From the NCBI RefSeq assembly GCF_000142805.1, contig NC_013081.1:558001-622000 (forward strand): 64,000 bases of DNA, in the 5' to 3' direction. A program made the translations under genes and the position numbers. Every line of letters starts with the position of its first letter. Positions within the stretch are counted from its first letter, which is position 1. Positions 34,101 through 43,571 of the stretch are shown here, piece by piece. Under the pieces are notes generated by a model. The model saw nothing but the letters and a program-made list of their open reading frames with translations, was not told the origin of the DNA and ran no database searches. The DNA comes from Lachancea thermotolerans CBS 6340. Taxonomy: Eukaryota > Ascomycota > Saccharomycetes > Saccharomycetales > Saccharomycetaceae.

Positions 34101-36130
34101 TAAACATGCTCACGTCTTCAGAGGACTCTGAATACGCGCTCTTGGCTCTGCAAGAAATTATGTCCACCAAGTCTGAGGTTATTTTCCCAGTGTTGATACC
34201 TACCTTATTGCAACCTCCTATTGACGCGTTCAGGGCAAGGGCTCTTGGATCTTTGGCCCAAGTTGCTGGTTCTGCTCTGTATAAGCGGTTGTCACTAATC
34301 ATCAATGCTCTCGTCAATACGCTGGAGCGAAATGATGTAGATGATCCAACGAATATTGTATTAGAGGACGCACTAGATAAAGTGTTGAGTTCTGTGACCG
34401 ATGATGAGGGCATGCACCCACTCTTACAGCAGATTCTAAGTTTGATGAAGGACGAAAACAAGAAGAAGCGTGTCATTGTTTTGCAACGTCTTGCGAACTT
34501 CTTCAAAAACACTGTCTTAGATATGAATATCTACATCCCAGAGATCATATCACAGTCTGTAGTGTTATTTGATGACGAAAATCCTCATGTCCTGCAAAGC
34601 GTCTTTGATGAACTCACTGTTCTGGTCAAGAAACAAGACAAGCTAATGCTTGAGAAGTTAGTTAAGCCTGCTAAACAGGCTTTGCAGTTGGTTGGTAGAG
34701 GTGACGAAGAGCTCGAGGTTTTCAAGCTCCCCAAGGGCCCTAGCTGCATTTTACCTATTTTCCTACATGGGCTCATGTATGGGTCAAATGAAGATCGGGA
34801 ACTCTCGGCCATGGCCATCGCCGATGTTGTTAAGAGAACGCCAGCCACTAATTTGAAGGCATTTGTTACTGTGATTACGGGGCCTTTGATTCGTGTGGTT
34901 GGTGAAAGATTCCCCAGTGACGTTAAAGCTGCGATTTTGTACGCATTAAACGTCCTATTCGCCAAGATTCCACAATTCCTAAGACCTTTCATTCCTCAAC
35001 TGCAACGCACGTTTGTGAAGTCATTGTCTGACTCTTCTAATGAGACCTTGCGCCTGCGTGCTGCAAAGGCTCTCGGTTCACTCATTGAATATCAGCCCAG
35101 AGTTGACCCACTGGTAGTTGAGCTGGTCGCTGGTGCCAGACAAGCTACTGACAGCGGGGTAAAAACAGCTATGTTGAAGGCCTTGCTCGAAGTTGTGTCG
35201 AAAGCAGGTTCAAAGCTCAATGAAAACTCAAAAAGTAGCATTATTAACTTGGTCGAGGAGGAAATTCTTGTTGTTGACAACAAATTGGCGACTGCCTATG
35301 CAAAGCTTATTGGCTCATTGTCTGAAATTATGACCAAAGAAGAAGCAGCCAATATTTTGAACGAGAAGGTTCTCCAGGTCGACCTATCTAGTGAGTCAGG
35401 TCGCTTTGCTATTCTCACGCTGAATTCATTCTTGAGGGACGCTCCGGCACACATTTTGCAGTCCGAGGTGGTATCAGAGCTTGTGAACTACTTGATTGTA
35501 GCAGCTAACTCTAATAGCCCTTACATTTCAGACAATGCTCTCACAGCAATTGGTAAACTGCTGTTGTTGGAAAATGAGAAAAAGTCGCCATTTTCTAAAA
35601 GAGAATCCGAAACCTTTTTTGCTCTTGGGGAACAGAATATTAGAGCTTTAGTCGAAGTTCTCGCGAAAGACATGTTGGTCCCTGCAAGCAACTCTCTTGA
35701 TTCCAGAAGACTATCGCTAGTAGTTGTCAGGACTTTGGCAAGATTCAAGTTTGACGAGTGCGTCAAACCTTATTATGACCAATTAGGTCCATCTGTTTTT
35801 TCTTGTTTACGCGACACGATCATTCCTGTCAAGTTGGCCGCGGAGAAAGCGTACTTAGCCATTTTCAGACTAGTCGAGGAGGAGGACATGTGCTCATTTG
35901 AAAGCTGGTTCAAAGGCCTCACGGGCCCTTCTGTGAAAAGCAGCGCTGGATCTGAGATACAGCTCAGATCTATTGGCGATTACACTAAGCGTGTTGGTAA
36001 AAGATTGGCTTCTGTTGAGAGAGAGAGAATCGCAGCTGGCGGTGACCCGGAGACTGTTTTCTCTGATAGATATGAGGATGAAAGCGAAATTTGGGCTGTC
36101 GGCGGCGTTGAGCTGGTGAAAGACGTTTGA
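28109..36130 (+). CDS. GCN1: Gcn1, ribosome-bound activator of Gcn2 kinase
   Basis: A 2673-residue HEAT-repeat protein (S. cerevisiae 2672). Gcn1 sits on stalled or colliding ribosomes and, with Gcn20, turns on the eIF2-alpha kinase Gcn2 in amino acid starvation. HEAT repeats run almost end to end. The eEF3-like central part contains RRGAAWGLAGLVKGFGIGAL, WRTKRGSVELLGNMAYLDPT and VPNTRATAARALGALVERLG. The Gcn2-binding (RWD-binding) region includes RTFVKSLSDSSNETLRLRAA. The C-terminal block SIGDYTKRVGKRLASVERER and the ending EIWAVGGVELVKDV are nearly invariant in yeasts. A Lys-rich linker (about 755-800) precedes the core. ATG at 28109. No frame break across 8 kb. Confidence 0.98.
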   Translation: MNLFKDSLEGVGPILEKSCRESSLNARVPVLEEVHLILQDQGQELGEPVIQEIANTLLESYVYIRDQKSGRLITSIFEDLFLRRPALLESSNTFIFNTLKKSLGTKAISDYLNLLDWTNAFLKFAACHSADFTVDSAKLLPTLCLVVYCIEIALDGHEDTKRSKLSQNQHRKRIRQSILQSLNKTLAFCLRHGKGVSVDTIVNGTLLSTVSKLPPAGLIIVMGSLVKAVLQLLPSQPAHHAALEVDFVVPFCEYVGKEALLGKEPPSPFCIETFFAPFAQEYVTSDLFKTYILPSLEKCILRSAEAGLTLANELYICIDSQKIDLCSIFTESKLMSQSFSSLKSSKDSVRKAALESMLTLLRMLRPETCNPESLRKFVNELFKNLKSNLNTDYKTVVSRLLLVTPPFFPEAVSDIVKGLTPYVSKESNEAALEPMLKAYFAHYSKMGSSTKEGYAVIKAGLNDKKQQVRRLWVVSLVEVIDASWEDAIHEFLPMILDFMRDILMSPFKHPARSILSCFVCVDRAHETEKNTLSTELHSLIDDIHQKSHSLGDAWLVATTSANLAAEDRKAALSLLSRAYERHPLMVGLDVIKSLEEETRQGFASGKNGVSIRYSTPVFNVLACTIDDKAALEGILVDLLVLAQHPGFKLKNGWAGLVMQAQLDPNHLVLKFADKIVEKFETYLGGEHIALSPLEKATVKSLSYAAFINSSATAPLLVGIFERDFDNNRLSHIDDSQIKIWRGAEGQLVVNVLDKKDKKLEDKNSKDYETLKWEEDIRKKQAKKNAPSRKLSKEEKELVDAQLSKESSVRKNVNKIVSELRRSCLLVQELVHGARLVDNGTDTWFSVAVSRLLSALRQEVFTELLPGDGVETFLDLSNVISERLGNIRYFTAVATLRSYGVHAIPENLTQEPLLDLISRVLFRIKFAANKKRFESLTLTFLLPLLSKVLEDGKNVSLKNASKPLVKSEFIEEDKEEEHLLLAMEIISSHAESFSDPAIPREHILEVLLSLLSVPSKARSSKECFLALCQNISISPNAEDLELILGTLMSPSEFVRATILEAIDDEFELSPYMKFSPQIFILMQDASESNRDTASFIWQFNKFEVNEELMISLLNFFAQTDSGLRLFVARAYANALRILTAKSEGFFEKYLGVLMDFYSSKARVPDPIVDEYGLVVMSSEAQKDHWEERSTAAIAFKEFSTFYPEDSECAVKFVEFLVNSGALGDRELLVRQELKEAGIEIIAHHGIRNVEKLIPVFERELAENNDVATKENVIILYGTLARHLPAEDSRVVVILERLLNTLNTPSEAVQQAVSACISPLVKLLGSQVEGYIEDTVQKLLNSRETMTSRRGAAWGLAGLVKGFGIGALSQFDIIRNLVDASEDKKDPVRRESVAFAFECLSKVLNKFFEPYVIEVLPNILKNLGDSVPEVREATANATKAIMANTTGFGVKKLIPVAVNNLDDISWRTKRGSVELLGNMAYLDPTQLSASLSNIVPEIVAVLNDSHKEVRKAADQSLNRFGEVIRNPEIQKLVPTLIKAISDPTKHTEEALDALIQTQFVHYIDGPSLALIIHVIHRGMRERSANTKRKSCKIVGNMAILVDSNDLVPYLQQLIDEVELAMVDPVPNTRATAARALGALVERLGEEQFPHLIPRLMSTLSDESRAGDRLGSAQALAEVISGLGLSKLDELLPNIMAGVTNYKTYVREGFMPLLLFLPVCFGAQFAPYISQIIQPILAGLADVDESISDTSLKAGKLIVKNYATKAIDLLLPELEKGMFDENERIRLSSVQLTSDLLFQVTGISSKNEFTDEEGDFNHEVTKQLVEVLGQDRRDRVLSALFVCRSDSSGVVRATTVDVWKAIVPNTSRTVKEILPTLTNIIVVHLASPSATLRHIAAQTLGDLVRRVGGNALSQLLPTLENSLIESNGSDSKQGVCIALCELTQSSSPENLVEYQAEIVNIIRSTLVDDDVVVREAAALSFDAFQEVFGKVAIDEVLPHLLNMLTSSEDSEYALLALQEIMSTKSEVIFPVLIPTLLQPPIDAFRARALGSLAQVAGSALYKRLSLIINALVNTLERNDVDDPTNIVLEDALDKVLSSVTDDEGMHPLLQQILSLMKDENKKKRVIVLQRLANFFKNTVLDMNIYIPEIISQSVVLFDDENPHVLQSVFDELTVLVKKQDKLMLEKLVKPAKQALQLVGRGDEELEVFKLPKGPSCILPIFLHGLMYGSNEDRELSAMAIADVVKRTPATNLKAFVTVITGPLIRVVGERFPSDVKAAILYALNVLFAKIPQFLRPFIPQLQRTFVKSLSDSSNETLRLRAAKALGSLIEYQPRVDPLVVELVAGARQATDSGVKTAMLKALLEVVSKAGSKLNENSKSSIINLVEEEILVVDNKLATAYAKLIGSLSEIMTKEEAANILNEKVLQVDLSSESGRFAILTLNSFLRDAPAHILQSEVVSELVNYLIVAANSNSPYISDNALTAIGKLLLLENEKKSPFSKRESETFFALGEQNIRALVEVLAKDMLVPASNSLDSRRLSLVVVRTLARFKFDECVKPYYDQLGPSVFSCLRDTIIPVKLAAEKAYLAIFRLVEEEDMCSFESWFKGLTGPSVKSSAGSEIQLRSIGDYTKRVGKRLASVERERIAAGGDPETVFSDRYEDESEIWAVGGVELVKDV

Positions 36131-36806
36131 TCGAACTTTAGTAATGTACATAGAGAGCTTGACTTGACTATAGATTGTAATTCGTTTCAATGTATACTAA
36201 AAACTTCCACATTAACCGTTCAATAAGTGGCCACCTCTGCCACCTTAAAGCGCATCTTTGAGTATTAGGAGGGCAGGTCAGGAGCCAATTATGCAGCCAG
36301 GGCAACATAGGTTTCCTGAACAAGAGCGTTAATAAATTTATCACCAATACACAAGACAAAATTCTCGCTATAAGCTTTAGCGTATCAACCACATCCATAA
36401 CCCCACGACGAAAATACCGTTGTTATAAAGAGGGCGATTGACAATACTTGAGCTTCCTAAAGGCTGGTTTGTCCGTAGGTCGTCGCGACTGCTATTGTAT
36501 TGTTCTTTTTTTCGGATGATACAGTGAGTATTTAACTAACGTGAGATCTTTTCGAAACCTTTAAGAGAACCTACTGTGCTGAATATTTGGGATTAGAAGT
36601 CCGGGAACTCTTCGAGAACTTAAGTGAGCCTTTGAATACTGCGAAGATTGGTTGACAGCCTCGCAATGGTCTTTGCGAGGTCAACTTAACAGGGACTCGT
36701 TAGTATTAACACTCAATGGGTTTCAAGGACATGAAATAATCCAAACACCCTGTAATGTTACAATTATTATAATTCTATATGCCTTTGAATCGGAGTAGAG
36801 GGAAAC
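36131..36806. other. Convergent intergenic GCN1-HOS2
   Basis: The 3' ends of both genes. 676 bp is long for a convergent gap in such a genome, but no RNA gene or open frame of note was recognised. Confidence 0.45.
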
Positions 36807-38156
36807 TTAATAGAGTTCGCCTATTCTCATGCTATCTTTTTCCATTTGTTCTAGTCGCAATCTGTCAGTTTCTTCGTTGAGCTCTTTGATGGCGTCTTCC
36901 TCTTCTTGTGTCAAAGCACTTAAGTCCTGACTAGGAATAACTTCTTGATCCATTCGCACACTAGGAGCTCCTTGTAGAAACCTGATGTTTTCCAGACATC
37001 GTATCCTGACATTCTCCAGAAACTTTTTGGAGTTTTTATTTTCATAAAGATCGTCTAGTGTCGGATGCAGAGTGTAGTCCGGGCCAAACCAGTCACGGAA
37101 GGGGATATCCTCGGGGATTTCCTGTGGAACACTCACGCCATTGAGAAGCGCCGTTTCGTAAGTCCACAACCGTGAAACGTTCCTTGGGGTGTATCCACCG
37201 CCGCCTAATACTAACATTGGGATCCCGAAAGACTTGACAAATCTAACGCACTCTCCGTGCGCCTTGACGTTTAGGTTGAAACAACCTAGTCGATCATGGC
37301 CTAGAGAATCTGCACCGCATTGCTGAATAATAACTGTAGGTTTGAAAGAGGTTATCAATGGATCTATAATGCTTTTGAACAAGTTAATGTATGAATCGTC
37401 GTCAATACCATCTTCTAGAGGGACGTTTAGGGCGAAATGCTTTCCTCGCGAACAACCTGTTTCATCGAGGTTTCCAGTTCCAGGAAAAAACTCGCCGTTG
37501 TACTTATGAAACGAAACCGTGAAGACCCGATCCGTGGTGTAGAATGCCTCTTGGACGCCGTCTCCATGGTGGAGATCAATATCAATGTACAGGACCCGGG
37601 GGTGGTAGCGTAAAAGGTTCAAAACGCTCAGGACGATATCATTCACATAGCAGAAGCCAGAGGGACTGCTCTTCTTCGCATGGTGTAGCCCGCCTGACCA
37701 GTTGATAGCTATTTCAGATTGGCCGTTGATGAGCTTGCGCGTCGCGTCAAGAGAAGCACCCGCGTAGAGCGTAGAATACTGATAAAGACCCTGGAATATC
37801 GGGCAATCATCTCCTATATTAAACTTTTCTAGTGTCCCGCGCGGTAGCTTTGAAAGGTTATCAGGGGACACCTTTGCTAGAAATTCCACGTAATCATCGG
37901 CGTGAAACTCACAAAGCTCTTCGCGCGTGGCAGGTCGCGTTTCGTAAAGATCCATAATTTTATGGAGGCCATAGGAAGAAACTAAGTGGTCTGTCAGCAT
38001 AAGTCTGAACGGTTTCATAGGGTGCCGTACTCCATAATGAAATTGCGAAACGTCACTATTGAAATGGTAGGAAACATTTGGCTCATACGGCGCACCGAAT
38101 TCGAATCGAGGTTTCAGGCTCTCAGTTTTTGCATCAAACTGCAGCGTATCAGACAT
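36807..38156 (-). CDS. HOS2: Class I histone deacetylase Hos2 (Set3 complex)
   Basis: A 449-residue zinc histone deacetylase. Hos2 is the catalytic subunit of the Set3 complex, acting on histone H3/H4 tails over transcribed genes and repressing early meiotic genes. The catalytic pocket is intact: [20 protein letters not shown] (tandem His), [15 protein letters not shown] (zinc ligands), [13 protein letters not shown] and [12 protein letters not shown]. The ending [15 protein letters not shown] matches the family. The frame opens at a TTG at 38177, but the first ATG, 38156, gives [10 protein letters not shown], which aligns with the yeast start. It is divergent from IME4 and in the same order as YGL194C-YGL192W. 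Confidence 0.97.
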   Translation of the reverse strand: MSDTLQFDAKTESLKPRFEFGAPYEPNVSYHFNSDVSQFHYGVRHPMKPFRLMLTDHLVSSYGLHKIMDLYETRPATREELCEFHADDYVEFLAKVSPDNLSKLPRGTLEKFNIGDDCPIFQGLYQYSTLYAGASLDATRKLINGQSEIAINWSGGLHHAKKSSPSGFCYVNDIVLSVLNLLRYHPRVLYIDIDLHHGDGVQEAFYTTDRVFTVSFHKYNGEFFPGTGNLDETGCSRGKHFALNVPLEDGIDDDSYINLFKSIIDPLITSFKPTVIIQQCGADSLGHDRLGCFNLNVKAHGECVRFVKSFGIPMLVLGGGGYTPRNVSRLWTYETALLNGVSVPQEIPEDIPFRDWFGPDYTLHPTLDDLYENKNSKKFLENVRIRCLENIRFLQGAPSVRMDQEVIPSQDLSALTQEEEDAIKELNEETDRLRLEQMEKDSMRIGELY

Positions 38157-38869
38157 AAGCCCCCAGTGGAACGGCAATACTTTCCCTGCTTGCTTAATAT
38201 TTATGATACACTAGAATTTTAGGCAGCGTGAAGTTCCAATTTCAATGTCTATAACTAATTGAGCGATCATTAACTTACACGTGACTCGAGTTCAACTCGG
38301 CCATGATGCAAGGAAACTTCTCCTAGCGCTGCTGTTGCCTCCATCTTGCAATGAGCGATCTCATCCTGTGTTGCTCTTAGCTTATCTTATTTAACTTCGA
38401 GTTGTGTGGCTAGCACCAGTGAGATTCTATTGATAGATTCCGGTCTCAACCTTTTAAAGCCGGCTATGAATTACCCGCTGTGGAGCGCTGTTTCAAATGA
38501 GGCTGCCTTACCCTTTCGGATCAAGACAATAGAATTAGGTTCTTAGATGTTGTGAACGATCGCTGTTTATACTATGTTTCTCTACATCTGTACGTTGACA
38601 GGTGATCTTGATATATCACCTTTATTCCGAATACCGAAAGCGACATGTAGCCGATAGCCCCATTTTGACTAAAGTGTGCGCTACACATCTCCCAATGTGT
38701 GTGATATGTACCTTGGCAGGGCGTTATAGTAAAATCCTCAACATTCTCAATGATCTTAGTGCTTGAAAGCGAACCCTTTTAAAGAACAATTTATATTGAA
38801 AGGGTACTCACTCAAGGTTCCCGAGCCAAAGTTCAACAGAAGAGATTAATAACTCTGTTGCGCATCAAC
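38157..38869. other. Divergent promoter region HOS2-IME4
   Basis: 713 bp shared by two genes linked to meiotic control. A Reb1 core TTACCCG lies at 38471-38477. A small hairpin GGTGAT/ATCACC lies at 38601-38620. No open frame of note. Confidence 0.5.
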
Positions 38870-40438
38870 ATGAACATGCAATTGATAACTTATTTGATTG
38901 AAAACCACGCGGCTCTGTTAAACCCTCCAATCTCTGGGGACCTGGCCAACATCTACATTTTGTTCGCCTCAACCTCAAAGCATGAATCAGCTGGGATGAA
39001 GCAGCAAGAGGCAAAGTTGGCCGCATTCTGGAAAGAGCTAAAAGATATCGCAGACCTATGCCCAGGTTGCTTCATTTTTGCCTCAACAGGCTATGGTTCC
39101 GCGGCGCTAAGCAGCCGCGATGTCACCGTAGAGTACATTGACATTCAGGCCCTGAGAATGATCCGCGACAGCATGATTTCGACGCCTGCAGAGGTTGCAC
39201 GGCCCGTGCGCCCTCTTGGCCGTGAGAGCAGCGAAGAGTTGGCGCTTTCAGACCGCTTGTTGTCAGTGCTGGACTCAGATGCAGCCGCCACCCCTAACAA
39301 GAGGGTCTTAGCAAAGCTTGAACACTTTCTGTCCGTGAAACCTGCCTCGTACCGCCTGGGCCACGAGCGTGCGCAGAAGTTCACTCCTCACTCAAAATTT
39401 ATACCGATTTGCGGTAATCGCAGTCACACCAATGCGCTCGCAAGCATTGCGTCAATTGCAGGCAATCGAGTGCTGTCGCTGGACTGGAATCAGCTAGCAG
39501 GCGCAGATCAGAGCACCCCTGGTTTGAGCAGGTGCGTGCAATCGAAAATCCACCATATTCCCAACTTAAAACCGCAGACAGACAAGACTCTGGGCGACTG
39601 CTCCTACCTTGATACCTGCCACAAGCTCAGTACATGTAGGTACATGCACTACCTACAGTACGTCCCCGAGTCGTTAGTTCAATCTGTCGCGGCGCGCAGC
39701 AGGGAACTGAACGACGCAGAGAGTGACTCCAAAAGCATATGCCTCTACACCCGCAACCTCTGTTGCTCTGTTGCTTCAAAATCTGTGCTCCCAGCTCAAT
39801 GGATACAGTGTGATGTTCGCAAGTTTGACTTTAGCGTGCTTGGTCAATTCTCCGTGGTGGTTGCTGACCCCGCCTGGAATATCCGCATGAATCTGCCCTA
39901 TGGAACATGTAACGACTCGGAGCTAACTGACCTACCTCTGGAGTTGCTGCAACGTGAGGGCGTCCTCTTTCTTTGGGTCACTGGGCGTGCCATTGAGGTC
40001 GGGAAAGAGTCACTGCGAAAGTGGGGATATGAAGTGTGCAACCAAATTTCCTGGGTCAAGACTAACCAGCTCGGACGTACTATTGTTACAGGACGTACCG
40101 GGCACTGGCTAAATCATTCAAAAGAGCAGCTCCTGGTGGGCCTGAAGGGACAACCGGAGTGGCTTAATCGACAATGTGATGTCGACCTGATTGTTTCAGG
40201 TAGCCGTGAGACCAGTCGCAAACCAGACGAACTTTACGAGATGATTGAGAGGATGGTTGGCCCGCATGCCCGCAAGCTCGAGATCTTTGGTCGTGATCAC
40301 AACACCAGGCCTGGTTGGTTTACCATTGGAAATCAGCTGACCGGTGACAGTCTCTGCGAGCCTGACGTTCAACGAAAATACCGCCAATTTCTGCACACAC
40401 AGAGGACCAGTTATGGTTGTAGCTCTGTTGCTGCTTGA
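38870..40438 (+). CDS. IME4: mRNA N6-adenosine methyltransferase Ime4 (METTL3 family)
   Basis: A 522-residue MT-A70 enzyme. It writes m6A on mRNA in meiosis as part of the MIS complex and is needed to induce the meiotic programme. The catalytic motif DPAW is in VVVADPAWNIRMNLPYGTCN, and the SAM and substrate motifs WVTGRAIEVG, WVKTNQLGRTIVTGRTGHWLNHSKE and EIFGRDHNTRPGW are complete. Upstream is the CCCH-like SYLDTCHKLSTCRYMHYLQY. The frame opens at a TTG at 38858; the first ATG, 38870, aligns with the yeast start, and 38876 is an alternative. It is shorter at the C-terminus than S. cerevisiae Ime4 (600), lacking the Gln-rich tail. An a1/alpha2 operator lies downstream. Confidence 0.95.
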   Translation: MNMQLITYLIENHAALLNPPISGDLANIYILFASTSKHESAGMKQQEAKLAAFWKELKDIADLCPGCFIFASTGYGSAALSSRDVTVEYIDIQALRMIRDSMISTPAEVARPVRPLGRESSEELALSDRLLSVLDSDAAATPNKRVLAKLEHFLSVKPASYRLGHERAQKFTPHSKFIPICGNRSHTNALASIASIAGNRVLSLDWNQLAGADQSTPGLSRCVQSKIHHIPNLKPQTDKTLGDCSYLDTCHKLSTCRYMHYLQYVPESLVQSVAARSRELNDAESDSKSICLYTRNLCCSVASKSVLPAQWIQCDVRKFDFSVLGQFSVVVADPAWNIRMNLPYGTCNDSELTDLPLELLQREGVLFLWVTGRAIEVGKESLRKWGYEVCNQISWVKTNQLGRTIVTGRTGHWLNHSKEQLLVGLKGQPEWLNRQCDVDLIVSGSRETSRKPDELYEMIERMVGPHARKLEIFGRDHNTRPGWFTIGNQLTGDSLCEPDVQRKYRQFLHTQRTSYGCSSVAA

Positions 40439-41025
40439 TGTTGGTGATACTGAAATTCAGCACAGCTTCTCAGCACAGCTTCTCTCTATAGGCTTCACCA
40501 CTAGCTCCCAGCTTTAAAAGCATTTGCAGATGGAGTAGACATATAACATTTCAAGTCTCTTGCTATGCTCAAAATCTAGCGTCCACTTGCGTGGCCTCTA
40601 TCCTTAAGTATGATTCCTAAAGTTCGCGATGTATCAGGTTTAATAAGTGATGAACCTCATGTCAAAAAATACATCAAAACAAAAAAGGGAAATGCGGCAT
40701 GTAGCGATCAAAAGAAAACCCACAGTGTCATACGGGGGCAACTGTAGCTGTACATGCCCATTGGTTACCTTACTGCAGCAACCTGCCGACATTTGTTTCA
40801 GATGCCATGTATTTGTTGCCTGCAGGTAGTTAGGTTGCTATATCACAGCGCAAGAATTCCATGACGCCACCATTGCCCCCTCCCCAATGGATGGTTGTGA
40901 AACATCGTCAGGCTCTCAATTCTTTGTTGGCTATTCGGACCTTACTCATCGAATTCTGCGAGACATATGTTCATTGACTTCCCATGTTATATTTTACATT
41001 AAATACATCCTTCCGCTATTAAGAA
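40439..41025. other. Intergenic IME4 to tRNA-Gly
   Basis: No coding gene. It holds the a1/alpha2 operator at 40657-40676 and a minus-strand TATATG near 40540 that could start an antisense transcript toward IME4. Confidence 0.55.
40657..40676. promoter_or_regulatory. a1/alpha2 (haploid-specific gene) operator
   Basis: TCATGTCAAAAAATACATCA fits the 20-bp hsg consensus TCRTGTNNWNANNTACATCA at every defined position. It lies 219 bp past the IME4 stop. In S. cerevisiae an a1/alpha2 site downstream of IME4 represses the antisense RNA RME2 in diploids; the same role is inferred here. Confidence 0.8.
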
Positions 41026-41096
41026 GCGCAAGTGGTTTAGTGGTAAAATCCATCGTTGCCATCGATGGGCCCCCGGTTCGATTCCGGGCTTGCGCA
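41026..41096 (+). tRNA. tRNA-Gly (GCC)
   Basis: 71 nt. Acceptor GCGCAAG pairs with CTTGCGC, discriminator A. The anticodon GCC is at 41058-41060 in stem CATCG/CGATG. B box GGTTCGATTCC, no intron, followed by a T-run terminator at 41097-41103. The anticodon stem differs from the S. cerevisiae copy I recall by a compensated pair. Confidence 0.97.
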
Positions 41097-41245
41097 TTTT
41101 TTTATTCATATTAAGGCCCCGCCAACAAGTTCAAAGCTGTCACGGAACATAGAGGTATGTTGAGGGTGCTTTAATGTCTGCTAAATCAGCTAACTAGCAT
41201 TCGTCTTGTGTTCGCTTTCTATGAATGGGCAGTTCGAGGGTTTGG

Positions 41246-41253
41246 GCCAATCA
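41246..41253 (+). promoter_or_regulatory. Hap2/3/4/5 CCAAT site of COX13
   Basis: GCCAATCA, a match to RCCAATNA, 138 bp before the COX13 ATG. Respiratory genes are commonly driven by this complex. Confidence 0.5.
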
Positions 41254-41390
41254 AAGTCCTAGAGTATTTACTTACGTGTATCATGATGACTGATACTTCA
41301 CCAGAAAATTTTCGAAAATAAAGCCACTCTATATCGGTATCCCGGATACTTGCTGGACCTAGCCTTCAGTAACCAACTCAAACGAATATC

Positions 41391-41774
41391 ATGCTAAGAC
41401 AAGCAATCAGAAGGGCTTCTAGTTTGCCCCCACACGCACTAAAGCCAGCTTATGGCCCTGGTGACGCCGCCGCTGCCAAGGCTTTCAAGGAAATGGCCCA
41501 GAACACAAAACATCACGCTAAGGAAACCTCGGGTTTGTGGTTGAAGATCTCCTTCTTCGTAGCGGCTCCTGCAATTGCCCTGGCCGCCGTTAACACCTAC
41601 TTTGTTGAAGCTGAGCACGCCGAGCACCGCAAGCACTTGAAACACGTACCCGACTCTGAGTGGCCCGCTCAGTACGATTACCAGAACATCAGAAGCAAGC
41701 CTTTCTTCTGGGGGGACGGCGACAAGACCTTGTTCTGGAACCCAATTGTCAACAGACACGTCCAGCAAGAGTAA
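41391..41774 (+). CDS. COX13: Cytochrome c oxidase subunit VIa, Cox13
   Basis: A 127-residue inner-membrane subunit of complex IV involved in dimer and supercomplex assembly and nucleotide regulation. A basic presequence (MLRQAIRRASSLPP) precedes the mature chain. One membrane helix is LWLKISFFVAAPAIALAAVNTYFV. The intermembrane tail carries the VIa motif EWPAQYDYQNIRSKPFFWGDGDKTLFWNP. Length fits S. cerevisiae Cox13 (129). ATG at 41391. It lies between tRNA-Gly and CDC55, as YGL191W beside YGL190C. Confidence 0.97.
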   Translation: MLRQAIRRASSLPPHALKPAYGPGDAAAAKAFKEMAQNTKHHAKETSGLWLKISFFVAAPAIALAAVNTYFVEAEHAEHRKHLKHVPDSEWPAQYDYQNIRSKPFFWGDGDKTLFWNPIVNRHVQQE

Positions 41775-42188
41775 GTGGTCATTGACCCGATAACACCGCT
41801 CGTCGAGACTGTGAAGTCGCTAAGGGAAATATGCATACGAAGGTCTTTTATTTAATACATTCCACGCCAAAATAACTCGGCTTTGCAATTCGGAGTACGG
41901 AAAGCTCAGCGCTTGCAGAATATGCCCTTAATTATGCTGCCAAGGGTTTCTTTCTACTTTCATATGTAAACCGTTTACATCACACAATCCTCATTCTATT
42001 TACTTCAACGCCCGCACGCCGCCATCTTTTAAATAGCTAAAACCGGGTTTAAGGCCTATGCTTCTATTGTTTGTTTATGAGTATTATATTAAATTGGGAA
42101 ATTATACAGACTCTCACGTAAAATGGTAGTAATCTAACCTAAGATGAAAAAGGCTCAGGGCATTCTGAACTTCCATCTTTTCCTTCCA
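41775..42188. other. Convergent intergenic COX13-CDC55
   Basis: The 3' ends of both genes, AT-rich. Nothing else recognised. Confidence 0.5.
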
Positions 42189-43571
42189 CTATAATGCTGA
42201 AAAAATAAATAGATTATTTGTCGCCGCGATAGCCACACTGTTTTCCCTTGGATGCCATGAGAAATGTAGAATAGACTTCTTGAAGTCTATGTCGTCCCCC
42301 CATTCCTTGTTGCGAGCACTTTGTTGCTCCAACGAGCCCAGTTTCTTGGACTTGAATGCTGTCTTGTCGGCCTGTAGCACAATTTCGTCCATTGGTGGCG
42401 AAGTGCTGGTCTTGCCCTTTACTACATCTGGGTAGATCATGAACGTATTATTGTAAGACCCTGTCATTAAACTGGAGCTATCCCCACTGAAGCTCACTTC
42501 GAACTTATCGAAGATTGCGTCATTCTCGTAAGTATCGCTTAATCTATCCTTCAGCTGATCTTGGATGTTGATGGTTTTTACTGGCTTGTTGCCCATGTTG
42601 ATGTCCCAAATCTTAACAGTCAAGTAATCTCTCGAGGCGATGTATCGCCCATCCGGGCTGAATTTAACGTCGGATATAGAAGAAGTAATTTCGGTGAAAA
42701 AATTGTGATTTATAGGGTCCATGTATTCCTCAAACGTCTTAGCACGGTAATCACAGAGCGCATTCTGTCGCATATCCGCCAGCTTGATTGTGCCTTTTGA
42801 AGATGAGTACATGAACAAGTTGCAATGTTGAGGGTGGAACTCAGCACTAGTTATAACTTCTGTCAGTTCCTCCATGTTTGCAGGTTTGATATCTACAATG
42901 TTGAACGATTGATCCGGTATATCCAGGTTCCACAGGTTTATTCTAAGATCATCTGCACTGATAAATGTTTCTTGGTCCGAATTTATCGATATCGAGTTGA
43001 TATGATATGTGTGTGCATTGCTGTATATCTTTTTAGGAGCCGCAGCAATGATTTTGTCATGTTGGGATAGTTTAGGAAGTTTCAGTGTGGACAAAGATAA
43101 TACTGCTTTAGCGGCGCCGTTGCCGTTCGAACTGTTGATACTACCGTTACCGCTGCCGGTCGACCCGCGTGCAAATGAGTTCTCGCTCAAGTTGTTCTCA
43201 CTTACCAGCTTGATGTTCTTTTCGTAGACTTTCCACAGCTTGATTGTTTTGTCATTTGTGCTTAAAAGGAAATGCGACTGGTTTGTGGGGCGACACCACT
43301 TGATCTGATTGATCTTCTCCTCTATTTCTAGCGATTTCAAGTAATCGAATTCGGCGTCATGCGACTGGAATTCTGTGAGGAACTTGTACTCACAGTGTTT
43401 GCTGTTGTTGCGCTCAAACAATACTACACGGCCCCCGCGATCTCCAGTGGCCAAAAAGTCACCGGTGTGATCGAACTCCACCGCAGTGATGATGTCGGCC
43501 TCCGTCACAACAATGTCGGCTTTGTCGCCAAAGCACTGGCTGAACTTGAAATCAAAGCTGTTTTTAGACAT
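42189..43571 (-). CDS. CDC55: PP2A regulatory B subunit Cdc55
   Basis: A 460-residue B55-type WD40 propeller that directs protein phosphatase 2A in mitotic entry and exit and in the spindle checkpoint. It opens [20 protein letters not shown] and keeps [51 protein letters not shown] and [14 protein letters not shown]. It ends [21 protein letters not shown]. cerevisiae Cdc55 is 526 residues; the difference is almost all a Ser/Asn-rich insert before the [12 protein letters not shown] strand, absent here. A short Ser/Gly/Asn stretch (about 138-155) remains. ATG at 43571. Same strand as RPS26. Confidence 0.97.
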   Translation of the reverse strand: MSKNSFDFKFSQCFGDKADIVVTEADIITAVEFDHTGDFLATGDRGGRVVLFERNNSKHCEYKFLTEFQSHDAEFDYLKSLEIEEKINQIKWCRPTNQSHFLLSTNDKTIKLWKVYEKNIKLVSENNLSENSFARGSTGSGNGSINSSNGNGAAKAVLSLSTLKLPKLSQHDKIIAAAPKKIYSNAHTYHINSISINSDQETFISADDLRINLWNLDIPDQSFNIVDIKPANMEELTEVITSAEFHPQHCNLFMYSSSKGTIKLADMRQNALCDYRAKTFEEYMDPINHNFFTEITSSISDVKFSPDGRYIASRDYLTVKIWDINMGNKPVKTINIQDQLKDRLSDTYENDAIFDKFEVSFSGDSSSLMTGSYNNTFMIYPDVVKGKTSTSPPMDEIVLQADKTAFKSKKLGSLEQQSARNKEWGDDIDFKKSILHFSWHPRENSVAIAATNNLFIFSAL

